NCBI RefSeq assembly: GCF_017353175.1
Contig: NZ_JAFMYW010000001.1
Span: forward strand, 868,001 to 932,000
DNA from: Fibrella forsythiae
Lineage (GTDB): Bacteria; Bacteroidota; Bacteroidia; Cytophagales; Spirosomataceae
Length of the DNA: 64,000 nucleotides
Direction: 5' to 3'
Under the pieces are notes generated by a model. The model was not told where the DNA came from. It saw only the letters and a program-made list of their open reading frames with translations, and did no database searches. Positions 26,054 through 35,141 of the stretch are shown here, piece after piece. Within the stretch, counting starts at the first letter, position 1. Each line of letters opens with the position of its first letter. Position numbers and translations under genes: made by a program.

Positions 26054-27700
26054 TTAAAATAGTTTTTGAAGACTTTTTGAAAGTACATAAACAAAATAAT
26101 ACAACACATTAATTTGAAGCCACCCTCTAACTATGAAATTAAATACATTCATCACACTTTCAGAAGTAGATGATAAAGATAAGAACATGAAAATAGTTGT
26201 AATTTGTAACAAGCCAGCTAGGCTAATACAAAAACTATTAGAACGTTTATTCCGAAAAACGTAAGAATCCATCAAAAGATACACGGGTATAATACCAATG
26301 CCAAGTATCACTAAATACCACCAACCAAATGCAGCCATGCCGGTACCAGCAAATTGCCCAACTCTAAATCCTCCTAAAGCATTTTGCCCACCTCCAGCTT
26401 TCATGTATAAGAAATCACCGTAAGAAGAAGATATTACTTTATCTTTATCGAAATTAAATTGAAACAATTTAAGAACAGGTTTTGGAAATATTGACAAAAA
26501 TCTATTGATAGAATATGTACGTACATCTTCATCTAATACCCCTATCTTACCTGATAGTTCTAGGCTTTTATCATTAAATTTTAAATTGCAAAATCTTGCT
26601 AAAAATAAATTGTCAAAATAATGTTCATCCCAATCTGATAATGAGTTATTAGCCGCAAGCTTGTAAAGCCTTATTGCATCTTTATCTCTATAAACATTTA
26701 AGGTTTTTATCAACATTTCAGACTTCGATATACTACCACGTTGATCTCTCACAATAACCATGGATGTAGCAATATCAGCAACTGGACCTGTGAATAACAG
26801 TACTGCACATATTGCTATAATAATATTATTAGCTTTGAAAAGCTTATTGTCATATAGCCCTATCAATAAGCCTAGAAAGTATGCAATTCCTGCAGAAACA
26901 ATTCCATTAATAAACAATGCTCGTGCATTACCACCAATTCCAATCGCCATAAGTACAAGAGTGAATAAAGATAATTTTAAGTAATATCCTTTTTTCAAAC
27001 CTTCGCTTGTCCCATATAATCGTTTCGCGACTAATAAGTAAGGTGCATATGTAAATGGAATGAAACCTTCTAACATCTTATTACTTGCACCTTCAGAATA
27101 ATTATTATAATCTTCTTTAATATAAAAATAGGAGACAAACATTGATAATAATCCCATCATTCCTATTATCCAGACTTGCGTGTCGCTTGGGACTTTATAA
27201 AAGGATATATCATACATACCTTTCTGAATTTTAGGTCGAATTATGTTTTGTATTATTAAGCTATTTGAATATAAAATATGCGATATTATTATTGTTATAT
27301 ATGCTAAAGTTGAATGAACAAAAACGTCATTGGGTACTTTTAAATTATAAACCAAATATTTATTTTCAACTAAAGTAAAAATTGTTGGCAATAAGTATTG
27401 AGTGATTGCAAAACCTAGTAAAATCAAAGTTGAAAAAGAATAATTTTTTAATTTTGAGTGATCTAAAACATATTTATTAGTTAAAGTCCAACATGAAAAC
27501 ACACAAATTAAGCCAAATAGATTTTCAATACTCCAATGTAATAACAACTGTAATATTCCAGAAATTATTAATACTATCCATGACCATTTTTTAAATAACA
27601 ACAGAAACTGTTTGCTATTTATATTAACCAAATTTAAAAATCGAGCTTGTTTGTGTTTTACAGTTTCATACTGCAAACCAACAATATCAGATGTATTCAT
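26054..27700 (-). CDS. Wzy-like polysaccharide polymerase (O-antigen polymerase type)
   Basis: A 548-residue polytopic membrane protein with roughly twelve hydrophobic segments. A large soluble loop (about residues 320-420) contains the charged run DQRGSISKSEMLIKTLNVYR, as in Wzy polymerases. Sequence conservation in this family is too low for a firm call. The support is size, topology, and position directly after the flippase gene, with 1 nt between them, and before acyl- and glycosyltransferases. The gene is very AT-rich. It could alternatively be a ligase-like protein. Confidence 0.68.
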   Translation of the reverse strand: MNTSDIVGLQYETVKHKQARFLNLVNINSKQFLLLFKKWSWIVLIISGILQLLLHWSIENLFGLICVFSCWTLTNKYVLDHSKLKNYSFSTLILLGFAITQYLLPTIFTLVENKYLVYNLKVPNDVFVHSTLAYITIIISHILYSNSLIIQNIIRPKIQKGMYDISFYKVPSDTQVWIIGMMGLLSMFVSYFYIKEDYNNYSEGASNKMLEGFIPFTYAPYLLVAKRLYGTSEGLKKGYYLKLSLFTLVLMAIGIGGNARALFINGIVSAGIAYFLGLLIGLYDNKLFKANNIIIAICAVLLFTGPVADIATSMVIVRDQRGSISKSEMLIKTLNVYRDKDAIRLYKLAANNSLSDWDEHYFDNLFLARFCNLKFNDKSLELSGKIGVLDEDVRTYSINRFLSIFPKPVLKLFQFNFDKDKVISSSYGDFLYMKAGGGQNALGGFRVGQFAGTGMAAFGWWYLVILGIGIIPVYLLMDSYVFRNKRSNSFCISLAGLLQITTIFMFLSLSSTSESVMNVFNFIVRGWLQINVLYYFVYVLSKSLQKLF

Positions 27701-27701
27701 A

Positions 27702-29228
27702 TTATGAATTAATATTTAATGAAGTCTTTTTAAACACTCTAAGTAATTTATTTTTTATGAAAATAGAAGTATAACTCCAATAACTAATCATCAATAATAT
27801 AGATACAGTGACATAGAAAATCAAAATCACCCAAGTTTCTAAAATTCTAAAACAAACAGAAAGCATACATATAATAGTGCTAATTACTGAAAGAAAAACA
27901 ATATATGACAATTGTGTAGGCCAACACAAATTATTAGCTCTTAGCCATTTTTTCGCAAATATAATAAAACAAAATCCAGCCAAGAATTCAGATATAAGAA
28001 TTGAAATTCCGACACCATTCAATCCAAAATTAGGCACAATAAAAAAAATAAGTCCAATAAGAGTTAATGTTGACAAAATTGAAATAAGCATTTGATTTTT
28101 AATAAGATTGTTACCCGTTACTATCGCAATTGCAGGTTGCGAAAAAGAATAAATCAATATACTTGACAACAAAGTGGCGATTAGAAACGGTTCAAACGGT
28201 ATCTTACCTTTAGTCCAAATATCGAAAAGTGTATGAGCTGAAATCTGGAAAAATAACATTCCTGGCCCCAAAATAGTCACAATTATAACCCAGACTGTCC
28301 CAAATGTCGCATCAAGCTTATCTTGTTCTTTTTTATTTAAAAATCTCATTAATTCTGGCAACATTGGATTTGTTATTGTTAAAATACCTTGTTGCATAAA
28401 ACTTGTACCCGTTTTAGTTGTAGAAAACGAAGTAAGTCCCTCGACTCCGATAAGCGGTGTTAATATTAACCGAAGGCCTTGTTGTTTAAAATTTTCTAGT
28501 AAATATCTTACAGACAATAATATTGAATCTTTATACGTCTGTAGTCCTAAATCAATCGATATTCTGCCCTTTAACATGTTCTCCTTTTCTAATATTACTG
28601 ATATGTCATAACATCTTAATATATTGATTATTGCAAGAAAAATTAAATTTCCGATACTCAATGCAAATAAGTCCCCCCCCTGTGTTACAATTAAAATAGA
28701 TACAATTGAGCTTAGAAAAGCAATTGTAACATCCCACCATGCCATTCTTGAAAAATAGCCCCAAGCAGATAATGCTCTAAAAAATAATCCCGTAGTATTT
28801 GAAAAATACACCCATACAAACCATTGGCATATCAATGCAACTGTGCCTTGTCTTATAGTATCTTGACTTAAATTACTATTTGAGCTTATTGTGTAAGTCA
28901 GAAAGTATGGTATTGAAATCCATAACAATAATAATTCCACAGTGCCAATAGCTAGTAAAACTACTACTCCCGACCACAAATAATTGGTTATTTTTTCGAC
29001 ATTTTCACGACCTTGTTTTAAAAATTCAAAACCTAAATAATCAACGTATCCTTTATCAAATGTACTTACAACACTTACTAGAGCTTGTATTGTAAGCCAC
29101 ATTCCGTAAGTTTTAATATCCCAATAAGTTAAGAAAACTGGTACTAATATTAACTGAGTTACAATAGTAACCCCTATTCTTGCCCAAGAAGCTATCGTAC
29201 CAGAAATTAATCTTTTTGCTGTTGACAT
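27702..29228 (-). CDS. Wzx-like flippase (MATE/MVF-type polysaccharide transporter)
   Basis: A 508-residue membrane protein with about 12-14 hydrophobic segments. Its N-terminus (SGTIASWARIGVTIVTQLIL) and FLTYWDIKTYGMWLTIQALV block are typical of polysaccharide biosynthesis transporters that flip lipid-linked repeat units. The cytoplasmic GYVDYLGFEFLKQGRENVEK segment also fits. The coding strand contains a G8 run within codons for Gln-Gly-Gly-Asp near residue 185, exceptional in such AT-rich DNA. Length change of that run would truncate the protein. It follows the sugar transferase by 18 nt. Confidence 0.85.
   Translation of the reverse strand: MSTAKRLISGTIASWARIGVTIVTQLILVPVFLTYWDIKTYGMWLTIQALVSVVSTFDKGYVDYLGFEFLKQGRENVEKITNYLWSGVVVLLAIGTVELLLLWISIPYFLTYTISSNSNLSQDTIRQGTVALICQWFVWVYFSNTTGLFFRALSAWGYFSRMAWWDVTIAFLSSIVSILIVTQGGDLFALSIGNLIFLAIINILRCYDISVILEKENMLKGRISIDLGLQTYKDSILLSVRYLLENFKQQGLRLILTPLIGVEGLTSFSTTKTGTSFMQQGILTITNPMLPELMRFLNKKEQDKLDATFGTVWVIIVTILGPGMLFFQISAHTLFDIWTKGKIPFEPFLIATLLSSILIYSFSQPAIAIVTGNNLIKNQMLISILSTLTLIGLIFFIVPNFGLNGVGISILISEFLAGFCFIIFAKKWLRANNLCWPTQLSYIVFLSVISTIICMLSVCFRILETWVILIFYVTVSILLMISYWSYTSIFIKNKLLRVFKKTSLNINS
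28673..28680 (-). repeat. G8 homopolymer tract inside the flippase gene
   Basis: Eight C residues on the + strand (G8 on the coding strand) sit in the reading frame of the flippase gene, in a neighbourhood that is about two-thirds A+T. It is a candidate slippage site. Confidence 0.85.
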
Positions 29229-29246
29229 TATGTATTTATCATTTAA

Positions 29247-29918
29247 CTACCAAGCATGTACATTGCCTCGTAGCATCGCACTTACTGTTAACCAGCATAT
29301 CCAAATGTCTAGCATTTGCGACTGTTTACGGTTGTAAAAACGGTCATATTTTACGCGGTGATGCATTTTGATCAGTTTATCCGTTTCACCTCGGCAACCA
29401 CGTACCTGAGCTAAGCCAGTTATACCTGGCTTGACGCGATACCGCTTTCTGTAGCTTGGCATAGTATTCCAGAATTGTGCGCTATGTGGTAAGGCATGTG
29501 GGCGTGGCCCTACAACGCTCATATCGCCCACAAGCACATTCAAAAACTGTGGCATTTCATCCAGATTTGTTCTGCGTAAGAACCGGCCCAATGGAGTAAC
29601 ACGACAGTCGTTTTTTGTTGTCTGCTTGAACGTGTCCTCCTTTGGGCTATAGGTCATTGTTCTGAATTTAATACAGCTAAAGGGAATTCCCCGGTATCCT
29701 GTACGCTTCTGAATAAACAGGATTGGGCCGGGTGAACATAACTTTATTAAAATACCCAAAATGGGTATCATCCAGGACAGCACGAAGACAGTTACAAGCA
29801 ACGAAAAGCAGATATCAAACACTCGTTTCCCCTGCAAACGAATGATTGTGTCATTGTTACGGGTACGTGGCTCAGCATATACGTAGAGTGCTTTGTAGTG
29901 AGAGTCAAGACTAAGCAT
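29247..29918 (-). CDS. Initiating sugar-phosphate transferase (short form, PglC-like core)
   Basis: A 223-residue phosphoglycosyl transferase that would start repeat-unit synthesis by moving a sugar-1-phosphate to undecaprenyl phosphate. It has one hydrophobic entry helix (about residues 33-60), then [46 protein letters not shown] and [11 protein letters not shown]. It includes the catalytic D-E pair (LDEMPQ) and the PGITGLAQV block. It lacks the four-helix N-terminal region and CoA-binding domain of WcaJ/WbaP, so it is a minimal enzyme. It sits between the Wzc gene and the flippase gene. Confidence 0.88.
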   Translation of the reverse strand: MLSLDSHYKALYVYAEPRTRNNDTIIRLQGKRVFDICFSLLVTVFVLSWMIPILGILIKLCSPGPILFIQKRTGYRGIPFSCIKFRTMTYSPKEDTFKQTTKNDCRVTPLGRFLRRTNLDEMPQFLNVLVGDMSVVGPRPHALPHSAQFWNTMPSYRKRYRVKPGITGLAQVRGCRGETDKLIKMHHRVKYDRFYNRKQSQMLDIWICWLTVSAMLRGNVHAW

Positions 29919-29987
29919 GGTTGTTCTAGTTACATTGAGAGTGTAGTAAACAGCATTGATTCAGAGAGACTTCAGCTCCTGGTGCGA

Positions 29988-32327
29988 TTACGCTCCCGGA
30001 CTTAACTTTTTCTTTTTATCAGCGCCGCCGTAATAATCACCGTAACTGTAGTTGTAGTAGTACGACTCTCCCTCGCCAACGCCGTTCAGAATAATGCTTA
30101 ACTTCTGGAAGCGCTGCTCTTTATACAGGGTATCCACCATTTTCAGGTAATTCTTGGGCGTGTGGTCATGGCGCACCAGGAACATGGTGGCATCGGCAAA
30201 TGGAGCGATCAGTTGTGAGTCAGTCACCAGCCCTACTGGTGGCGAATCGACCAGGACATACTCAAATCGTTCCTTCAATTCTTCGAACAGTTGGGCTAGT
30301 CGAGGTGAACTGAGCAATTCGGATGGGTTTGGTGGGAGTGGGCCAGCCGTAATGATGTAATAATTGTCGTAGCCAATAATTGGCCGTAACAATTCGTCAA
30401 CCGATGCATCGCCAATCAGGTAGTTACTTAAGCCAGCCCCATTTTCCATATGCAGGCTCTTGTGCAACTTGGGCTTGCGCATGTCCATTTCCAGAATGAC
30501 CGTTCTACGACCAACCAGGGCCAGGCTTGCTCCCAGATTCAGCGAGATAAACGATTTACCCTCGCCGCTTATACTCGACGTAAATAACAGCACCTGCGCC
30601 CGTTGCGAATCGCTCCGCATAAACTGAAGGTTAGTCCGTAAGGCCCGGATCTGCTCGCCGATCACTGACTGCATACGTGGTTTAAAAACCAGACTGTCAG
30701 CTGTTGCCTGCTTGCTTCTTACCACTTCCCCAAGGATTGGCGTATGCGTAGCATCTTCTACGTCAGAACGGCGCAATACCCGGTTGTTCAGGGCATCTTT
30801 TGCCGATATGGCTACCACCGGCACTAACATCCCCAGGAACGCGAACAAGCCAAAAATAGTCATCTTCACCGGGCGAATAGGTGTACTACCTGTACGGGCA
30901 GCATCGACGGTGCGGCTATCTGATACGGTCGAAGCTGCCGATAACGCGGTTTCTTCCCGTTTCTGTAATAGGTACGTATATAGGCCGTTTTTGATCGCCT
31001 GCTGCCGGGTAATGTTTAGCAACGCGCGTTCTTTGCCCGGCACCGTGCGAATCATGCCTTCTATGCGCTGGTTATTCGAAACAAGCAGTTTGCGGTTGCT
31101 GGTCAATTGCTGGCGCATTGTCTGAATGTTTTCGTTGATGCTGCTTTTCAGGTTTCTCAACTGACTGTCGAGCGACTGAACCAACGGGTTGTTCCCCGAC
31201 ATAGTGCGTGATGTTTCTTCACGGCGCAGTTCCAACTCCGAGGCTTTGGTCAATAAGCCGGTCAAGATAGGGTCGCTGAATCCGAGCGTAGCAGGCGCAA
31301 CCCCTTTCTCGCCCGACTGGTTTTTTACATATTTTTCTACGTCATCCAGGGCACTCAGCCGAACGTTTACTTCATTCAGTTGCGTATCGTTTTCCTTCAC
31401 CGTAAGCAGGAATGTCTGTGCCTGGGCGCTCAGATCCGTAATGCCCTGAGTGGATTTGTAGAACTCTACTTCTTTCTCTACCGTCGATAGTTCTCCCGAG
31501 ATGAGCGCCAGCCTATCTTCAATGAACGTGAGTGTGTTGTTTGCTTCTTTGTTCTTGTCAACGATCGCTTCCTTGTTGTACTCCAGAATTAACTGGTTCA
31601 GAATTGCTTCGCCTTTATCCGGTACGGTTTCTTCCAGGCTCATCGCCAGTACGGTCGACTGCTTGGCCGTCGGCTCCACTTTCAGGTTAGCCAGATATCC
31701 TTCAACGGCCTGCTGATGACTGGTTACCGTGGTAATAATATGGGGAAGATTGCCGGTGAGTGGTTTACGGGCAAAAATGCGCAATTGGCCGTACGGCGTT
31801 TTAATGCTTTGGTCTACCGGGTACGTTTGTCCGTTCAACTTCACCGTGCCCGCATTCACAAAGGTGAACTCCAGTTCCTCTTTATACAGCTGAGGCATAG
31901 GGTTTTCAACCAGCAGTCGTATGGGCGACTCATTGTATACCTCTTTCTTGATCGTACTGGTTGGTTCATAGTAGCGAACATCCAGGCCCAGCTTGTTAAC
32001 AACCCGGTCCATCAGGGTGAATGATTTCAGGATCTCTACTTCATTCTCAACCACTTTGCTGCTGGTGAAAATATCGAGTTCCTTCATCATGCTTTCACCC
32101 GCCATCCCTTTCTTTTCGTCTTTGACCAGCATACTCGCCGTTACTTTGTAGACAGGTTGCTGATACAATAGATACACGTAAGCCGCAGCCACCGTCAGCA
32201 CGAGCGAACCAACGAACCAGGGCCAGTTGCGTACATACCGCATCAGTAGGGCACGCAGGTTAGGCTGAGTCTCTATTTCGTAGGCTTGGTAAGGAGTATA
32301 TGTGTTCGTGTTAGTGTTCATGTTCAT
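29988..32327 (-). CDS. wzc: Wzc-like polysaccharide co-polymerase and tyrosine kinase
   Basis: A 779-residue inner-membrane bacterial tyrosine kinase. An N-terminal transmembrane helix follows residue 30 (WPWFVGSLVLTVAAAYVYLL), then a Wzz-type periplasmic domain with long coiled coil (to about 490) and a second helix (MTIFGLFAFLGMLVPVVAI). The cytoplasmic kinase domain has Walker A SSISGEGKSF, Walker A' VILEMDMRKPK and Walker B YVLVDSPPVG. The C-terminal tail YYYNYSYGDYYGG holds seven tyrosines, the autophosphorylation cluster. It controls export and chain length with the Wza-like protein encoded 5 nt upstream. The likely phosphatase partner is the PHP protein at 16,750. Confidence 0.94.
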   Translation of the reverse strand: MNMNTNTNTYTPYQAYEIETQPNLRALLMRYVRNWPWFVGSLVLTVAAAYVYLLYQQPVYKVTASMLVKDEKKGMAGESMMKELDIFTSSKVVENEVEILKSFTLMDRVVNKLGLDVRYYEPTSTIKKEVYNESPIRLLVENPMPQLYKEELEFTFVNAGTVKLNGQTYPVDQSIKTPYGQLRIFARKPLTGNLPHIITTVTSHQQAVEGYLANLKVEPTAKQSTVLAMSLEETVPDKGEAILNQLILEYNKEAIVDKNKEANNTLTFIEDRLALISGELSTVEKEVEFYKSTQGITDLSAQAQTFLLTVKENDTQLNEVNVRLSALDDVEKYVKNQSGEKGVAPATLGFSDPILTGLLTKASELELRREETSRTMSGNNPLVQSLDSQLRNLKSSINENIQTMRQQLTSNRKLLVSNNQRIEGMIRTVPGKERALLNITRQQAIKNGLYTYLLQKREETALSAASTVSDSRTVDAARTGSTPIRPVKMTIFGLFAFLGMLVPVVAISAKDALNNRVLRRSDVEDATHTPILGEVVRSKQATADSLVFKPRMQSVIGEQIRALRTNLQFMRSDSQRAQVLLFTSSISGEGKSFISLNLGASLALVGRRTVILEMDMRKPKLHKSLHMENGAGLSNYLIGDASVDELLRPIIGYDNYYIITAGPLPPNPSELLSSPRLAQLFEELKERFEYVLVDSPPVGLVTDSQLIAPFADATMFLVRHDHTPKNYLKMVDTLYKEQRFQKLSIILNGVGEGESYYYNYSYGDYYGGADKKKKLSPGA

Positions 32328-32332
32328 TCGTA

Positions 32333-33139
32333 TTAAAAACGGCTAACAATAATGGCAACGAAGGATAAGGCGCTGATGACGATAGGCAATAATTGATATG
32401 TTCGGTCGGCATTGGCGACCCGTGCCTTACCCGGTTCAACGTAAACGACGTCGTTGGGACGCAGGTAATAATAGGGCGATTGAAAGACGTCGCGCTTAGT
32501 CAGATCAACATGGTTGAAGGTACGTTGTCCGTTTTCTTCCCGAATCACCAAGACGTTATCCCGACGACCGAAAATGGTGATGTCACCAGCCAGGCCCAGT
32601 GCAGCGGGTAACGTGATCTGCTCATTCGGAATCGAGAATAATGACGGCCGGGCAACTTCTCCAGATATAGAGATCTGAAAATTCAGGTTACGTACGTTTA
32701 CCGTTGGCTCTTTCAGGTAATCGAGCAGCTTCTGCTGAATCTGCGCGGCAGCCTGCGTATTGGAAAGACCCCCAACCGTAATCGAGCCCGCCAGCGGAAG
32801 AGTAATTTGTCCCGTTTCACTGACAAGATAACCGGGCGTATATGGCACAGGATTGGTCGTTGACGTCTGCGTAGCCCCGGTCTGACCACCTACGCTCATC
32901 ATAGCATAAGGGTTGAAAAAAGCCGTTGCTTCCGGGCTCAGACTGCTGACCTGAACCGATAAGACATCACCTGCCTTGATGGTCGGAATATACCGGGGCG
33001 CCACAGTGATCACCGAGTCTTTACCTGAGCCATTCGACTGATAAAGCACCAATTCCTTACTGGAAATGCAGCTCGACAGACACGTACTCAAACCAATCAC
33101 CAAAGCACCTATCCAGGCACGCATTTCACGAACATTCAT
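32333..33139 (-). CDS. wza: Wza-like polysaccharide export lipoprotein
   Basis: The ATG at 33,139 gives 268 residues; the longer reading starts at a GTG. The lipobox STCLSSC places the lipid anchor at about residue 24. The mature part has IKAGDVLSVQVSSLSPEA, TPGYLVSETGQITLPLAGSI and LKEPTVNVRNLNFQISISG, the PES and SLBB-type domains. It ends in one hydrophobic helix (LLPIVISALSFVAIIVSRF). The family forms the outer-membrane polysaccharide channel; the version with a C-terminal membrane helix is usual in Bacteroidota. It sits between the YjbH-like and Wzc genes. Confidence 0.92.
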   Translation of the reverse strand: MNVREMRAWIGALVIGLSTCLSSCISSKELVLYQSNGSGKDSVITVAPRYIPTIKAGDVLSVQVSSLSPEATAFFNPYAMMSVGGQTGATQTSTTNPVPYTPGYLVSETGQITLPLAGSITVGGLSNTQAAAQIQQKLLDYLKEPTVNVRNLNFQISISGEVARPSLFSIPNEQITLPAALGLAGDITIFGRRDNVLVIREENGQRTFNHVDLTKRDVFQSPYYYLRPNDVVYVEPGKARVANADRTYQLLPIVISALSFVAIIVSRF

Positions 33140-33160
33140 ACAAGTCACATTATGCACTTC

Positions 33161-35062
33161 TTATCGATACTGATTTTGTAAATAACTACCCTGATACTGT
33201 CGCAACAAGGCATCTAATTGGTAGCCAACCTTGTACCGGCCAGCAATATTGTAGCCACGGGTGTAGGCATATTCCCAGCGGAACTCTTCGCTAGTCCGTA
33301 GCCGTAGCCGCTGACTTTGCGCAATCCGACCCGGTGGAATTGGAATGGCGAAATTGAAGCCCCCCGTTGTTCCATTGCCCGTCTTCACCGCGAAAAAGCC
33401 AATTTCCACGTTTCCCAACTGCCGGATCACATCAACCCGAGCGCCCCGATCCTGTCGTAAGAATTGCCCACCCGACACCTTAACGGTTATATCTCGCTTC
33501 GGAATGCGATAGGCCACATCAGCCAGGAGCAGCAGGTGGTTAAGCGATTCATAGTAGAAGCCGCTCTCAGGAAAGTAATAAAACCCTGTCAACCCCGATT
33601 CGACACCGTAAGACCAGTTTGAATTCACGTCGGCATGGCGGTACTGGGCATTCACACCGTACTGATCGTTATAGAACAACCCGGCCGACAGACTCAAAAA
33701 ATTACGACCATCAAGCGCCAGGAACTGGTTCAGGAACGTCGGCGCGGGGCGCACATTCAACGGCTGATTATCCAGCTTGTTAATGAGTGGAACCAACACG
33801 CCCCAGTTCAGCACCAAACCACGACTCAGAAACAGTTGGCTTTGCAGCAATAGGTTGGTTTTACTTTCTACCGTCTGTTCCCGAAAACCAAACTGCGCAA
33901 TGAATTCCGGTTGTATCCGGAAATCCAGCTTGTAATTCCGGCTGTCAAACGGATGAGCCACTGCATAATCAGCCCGCTCCTGCTTCGACAACGTACCTGC
34001 CGTTAGTGTCTCCCCTACCCGATACCGGGCAATGGGTACACCCTGAAAAAGCGGAACGAACTCATTGATCTGCTGGCCAGCCAATGGATCAGCCAACTTT
34101 ACAATGCCCGTAAACGGATTTCGATACAGTCGCTGCTCGTAGTATACGCGGCGGTTTGTACTATCAACGGCCAGATTTTCGTAGTCCAGCAACACGTTTC
34201 GCTCGCTATTGCTACCTAGCACTTCTCCGTCTGATCGTGTTTTAGTGGCAGAGTATGTAGGTTTACTGGTACGTACCTGCTTTTGAGAACGTAATAAGTT
34301 CACCTTGTAGGACGTACCCACTGTCAGTTGCTCGCCGTTTAACAGCCCCGCCTGAATCGTCCAATGATTAAACAGCGTAGTGTATGCGCCAACATTCAGG
34401 TGCTGTGAATCCCATTCCGCCATCACACCACCTTTCCTGGCGAAGTTGAGGCTAACCCCGCCAAATGGACCCACCAGATAGTTATACTGTAGATCTCGCT
34501 TCTTGTCCAGGAACCTAAAATCCGACAGTATATCATTCTGGTTTGTACGTCGGCCAACTGTATATGGACTCCCATAACCTACTGTTACCGCCGCATTGAT
34601 AGATCGTGTGACAGGTGTATGCTTCGTGGCCACAATCGCGTGCGTTAAGAGCGAGTTGTCGACGCCAAATGGAGCTGAAAGAATCACTGCTACAGCAGGT
34701 CGTTTCGCTCGCTCTGTCAGGATGGCGTATTTCACATCAACCTGACGGTCGCCAATCCCTTTACGTTTAAAGGCAATATCGCCGTTCGCATTCAACAGAT
34801 TCAGATTGACTTCCAGCCGGGGCAGTAGAGCCAGGTTTACGTAGGCGATACTTTCCGAATTAGTCTTATTGTATTTGAATGCGTAGTTGATCGGGTTGTA
34901 GTTATAGCCAATGGAGAACGTTCCATCATCCATAATTTCCGCAGATGGAACGTAGATCAGTCCCGGTTTTCCGGAGATGTTCATCTGTGCCAGTACCTGT
35001 ATCGGACATCCGATACTGGCTACAAGCAACAGCATGATCATTCTCTTTTTCCCGGCGTTCAT
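33161..35062 (-). CDS. YjbH-like outer-membrane barrel of exopolysaccharide export
   Basis: A 633-residue exported protein with a signal peptide ending in VLAQ (about residue 25). The start of the mature part, GKPGLIYVPSAEIMDDGTFSI, and alternating aromatic/polar strands throughout resemble YjbH-type proteins. YjbH is an outer-membrane barrel encoded with exopolysaccharide genes (yjbEFGH). It is the first gene of the operon and is 21 nt from the wza ATG. Role in secretion or surface retention of the polymer is inferred. Confidence 0.75.
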   Translation of the reverse strand: MNAGKKRMIMLLLVASIGCPIQVLAQMNISGKPGLIYVPSAEIMDDGTFSIGYNYNPINYAFKYNKTNSESIAYVNLALLPRLEVNLNLLNANGDIAFKRKGIGDRQVDVKYAILTERAKRPAVAVILSAPFGVDNSLLTHAIVATKHTPVTRSINAAVTVGYGSPYTVGRRTNQNDILSDFRFLDKKRDLQYNYLVGPFGGVSLNFARKGGVMAEWDSQHLNVGAYTTLFNHWTIQAGLLNGEQLTVGTSYKVNLLRSQKQVRTSKPTYSATKTRSDGEVLGSNSERNVLLDYENLAVDSTNRRVYYEQRLYRNPFTGIVKLADPLAGQQINEFVPLFQGVPIARYRVGETLTAGTLSKQERADYAVAHPFDSRNYKLDFRIQPEFIAQFGFREQTVESKTNLLLQSQLFLSRGLVLNWGVLVPLINKLDNQPLNVRPAPTFLNQFLALDGRNFLSLSAGLFYNDQYGVNAQYRHADVNSNWSYGVESGLTGFYYFPESGFYYESLNHLLLLADVAYRIPKRDITVKVSGGQFLRQDRGARVDVIRQLGNVEIGFFAVKTGNGTTGGFNFAIPIPPGRIAQSQRLRLRTSEEFRWEYAYTRGYNIAGRYKVGYQLDALLRQYQGSYLQNQYR

Positions 35063-35141
35063 AGCTACTAATTCGTCTAACGGTAACCCTTATACGTAAT
35101 TCCTTAGAAATTGCGTTAGTAAACCATTTATCATCAATAGG

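Larger units (their letters stand above)
20280..29230. other. AT-rich polysaccharide cassette, probably acquired
   Basis: From about 20,280 to 29,230 the DNA is visibly AT-rich (most strongly 21,150-29,230) against GC-richer flanks. The otherwise frequent 7-mer GGTACGT/ACGTACC has no copy between 19,630 and 29,400. The genes inside are the chemistry-defining ones (flippase, polymerase, glycosyltransferases, acyltransferases), while Wzc, Wza and YjbH-like genes outside keep host-like composition. Confidence 0.75.

Noticed and set aside
28673-28680. G8 tract as a sequencing error
   Set aside because: The reading frame is intact on both sides, so the stated length is consistent with a working gene; slippage in reads still needs checking.
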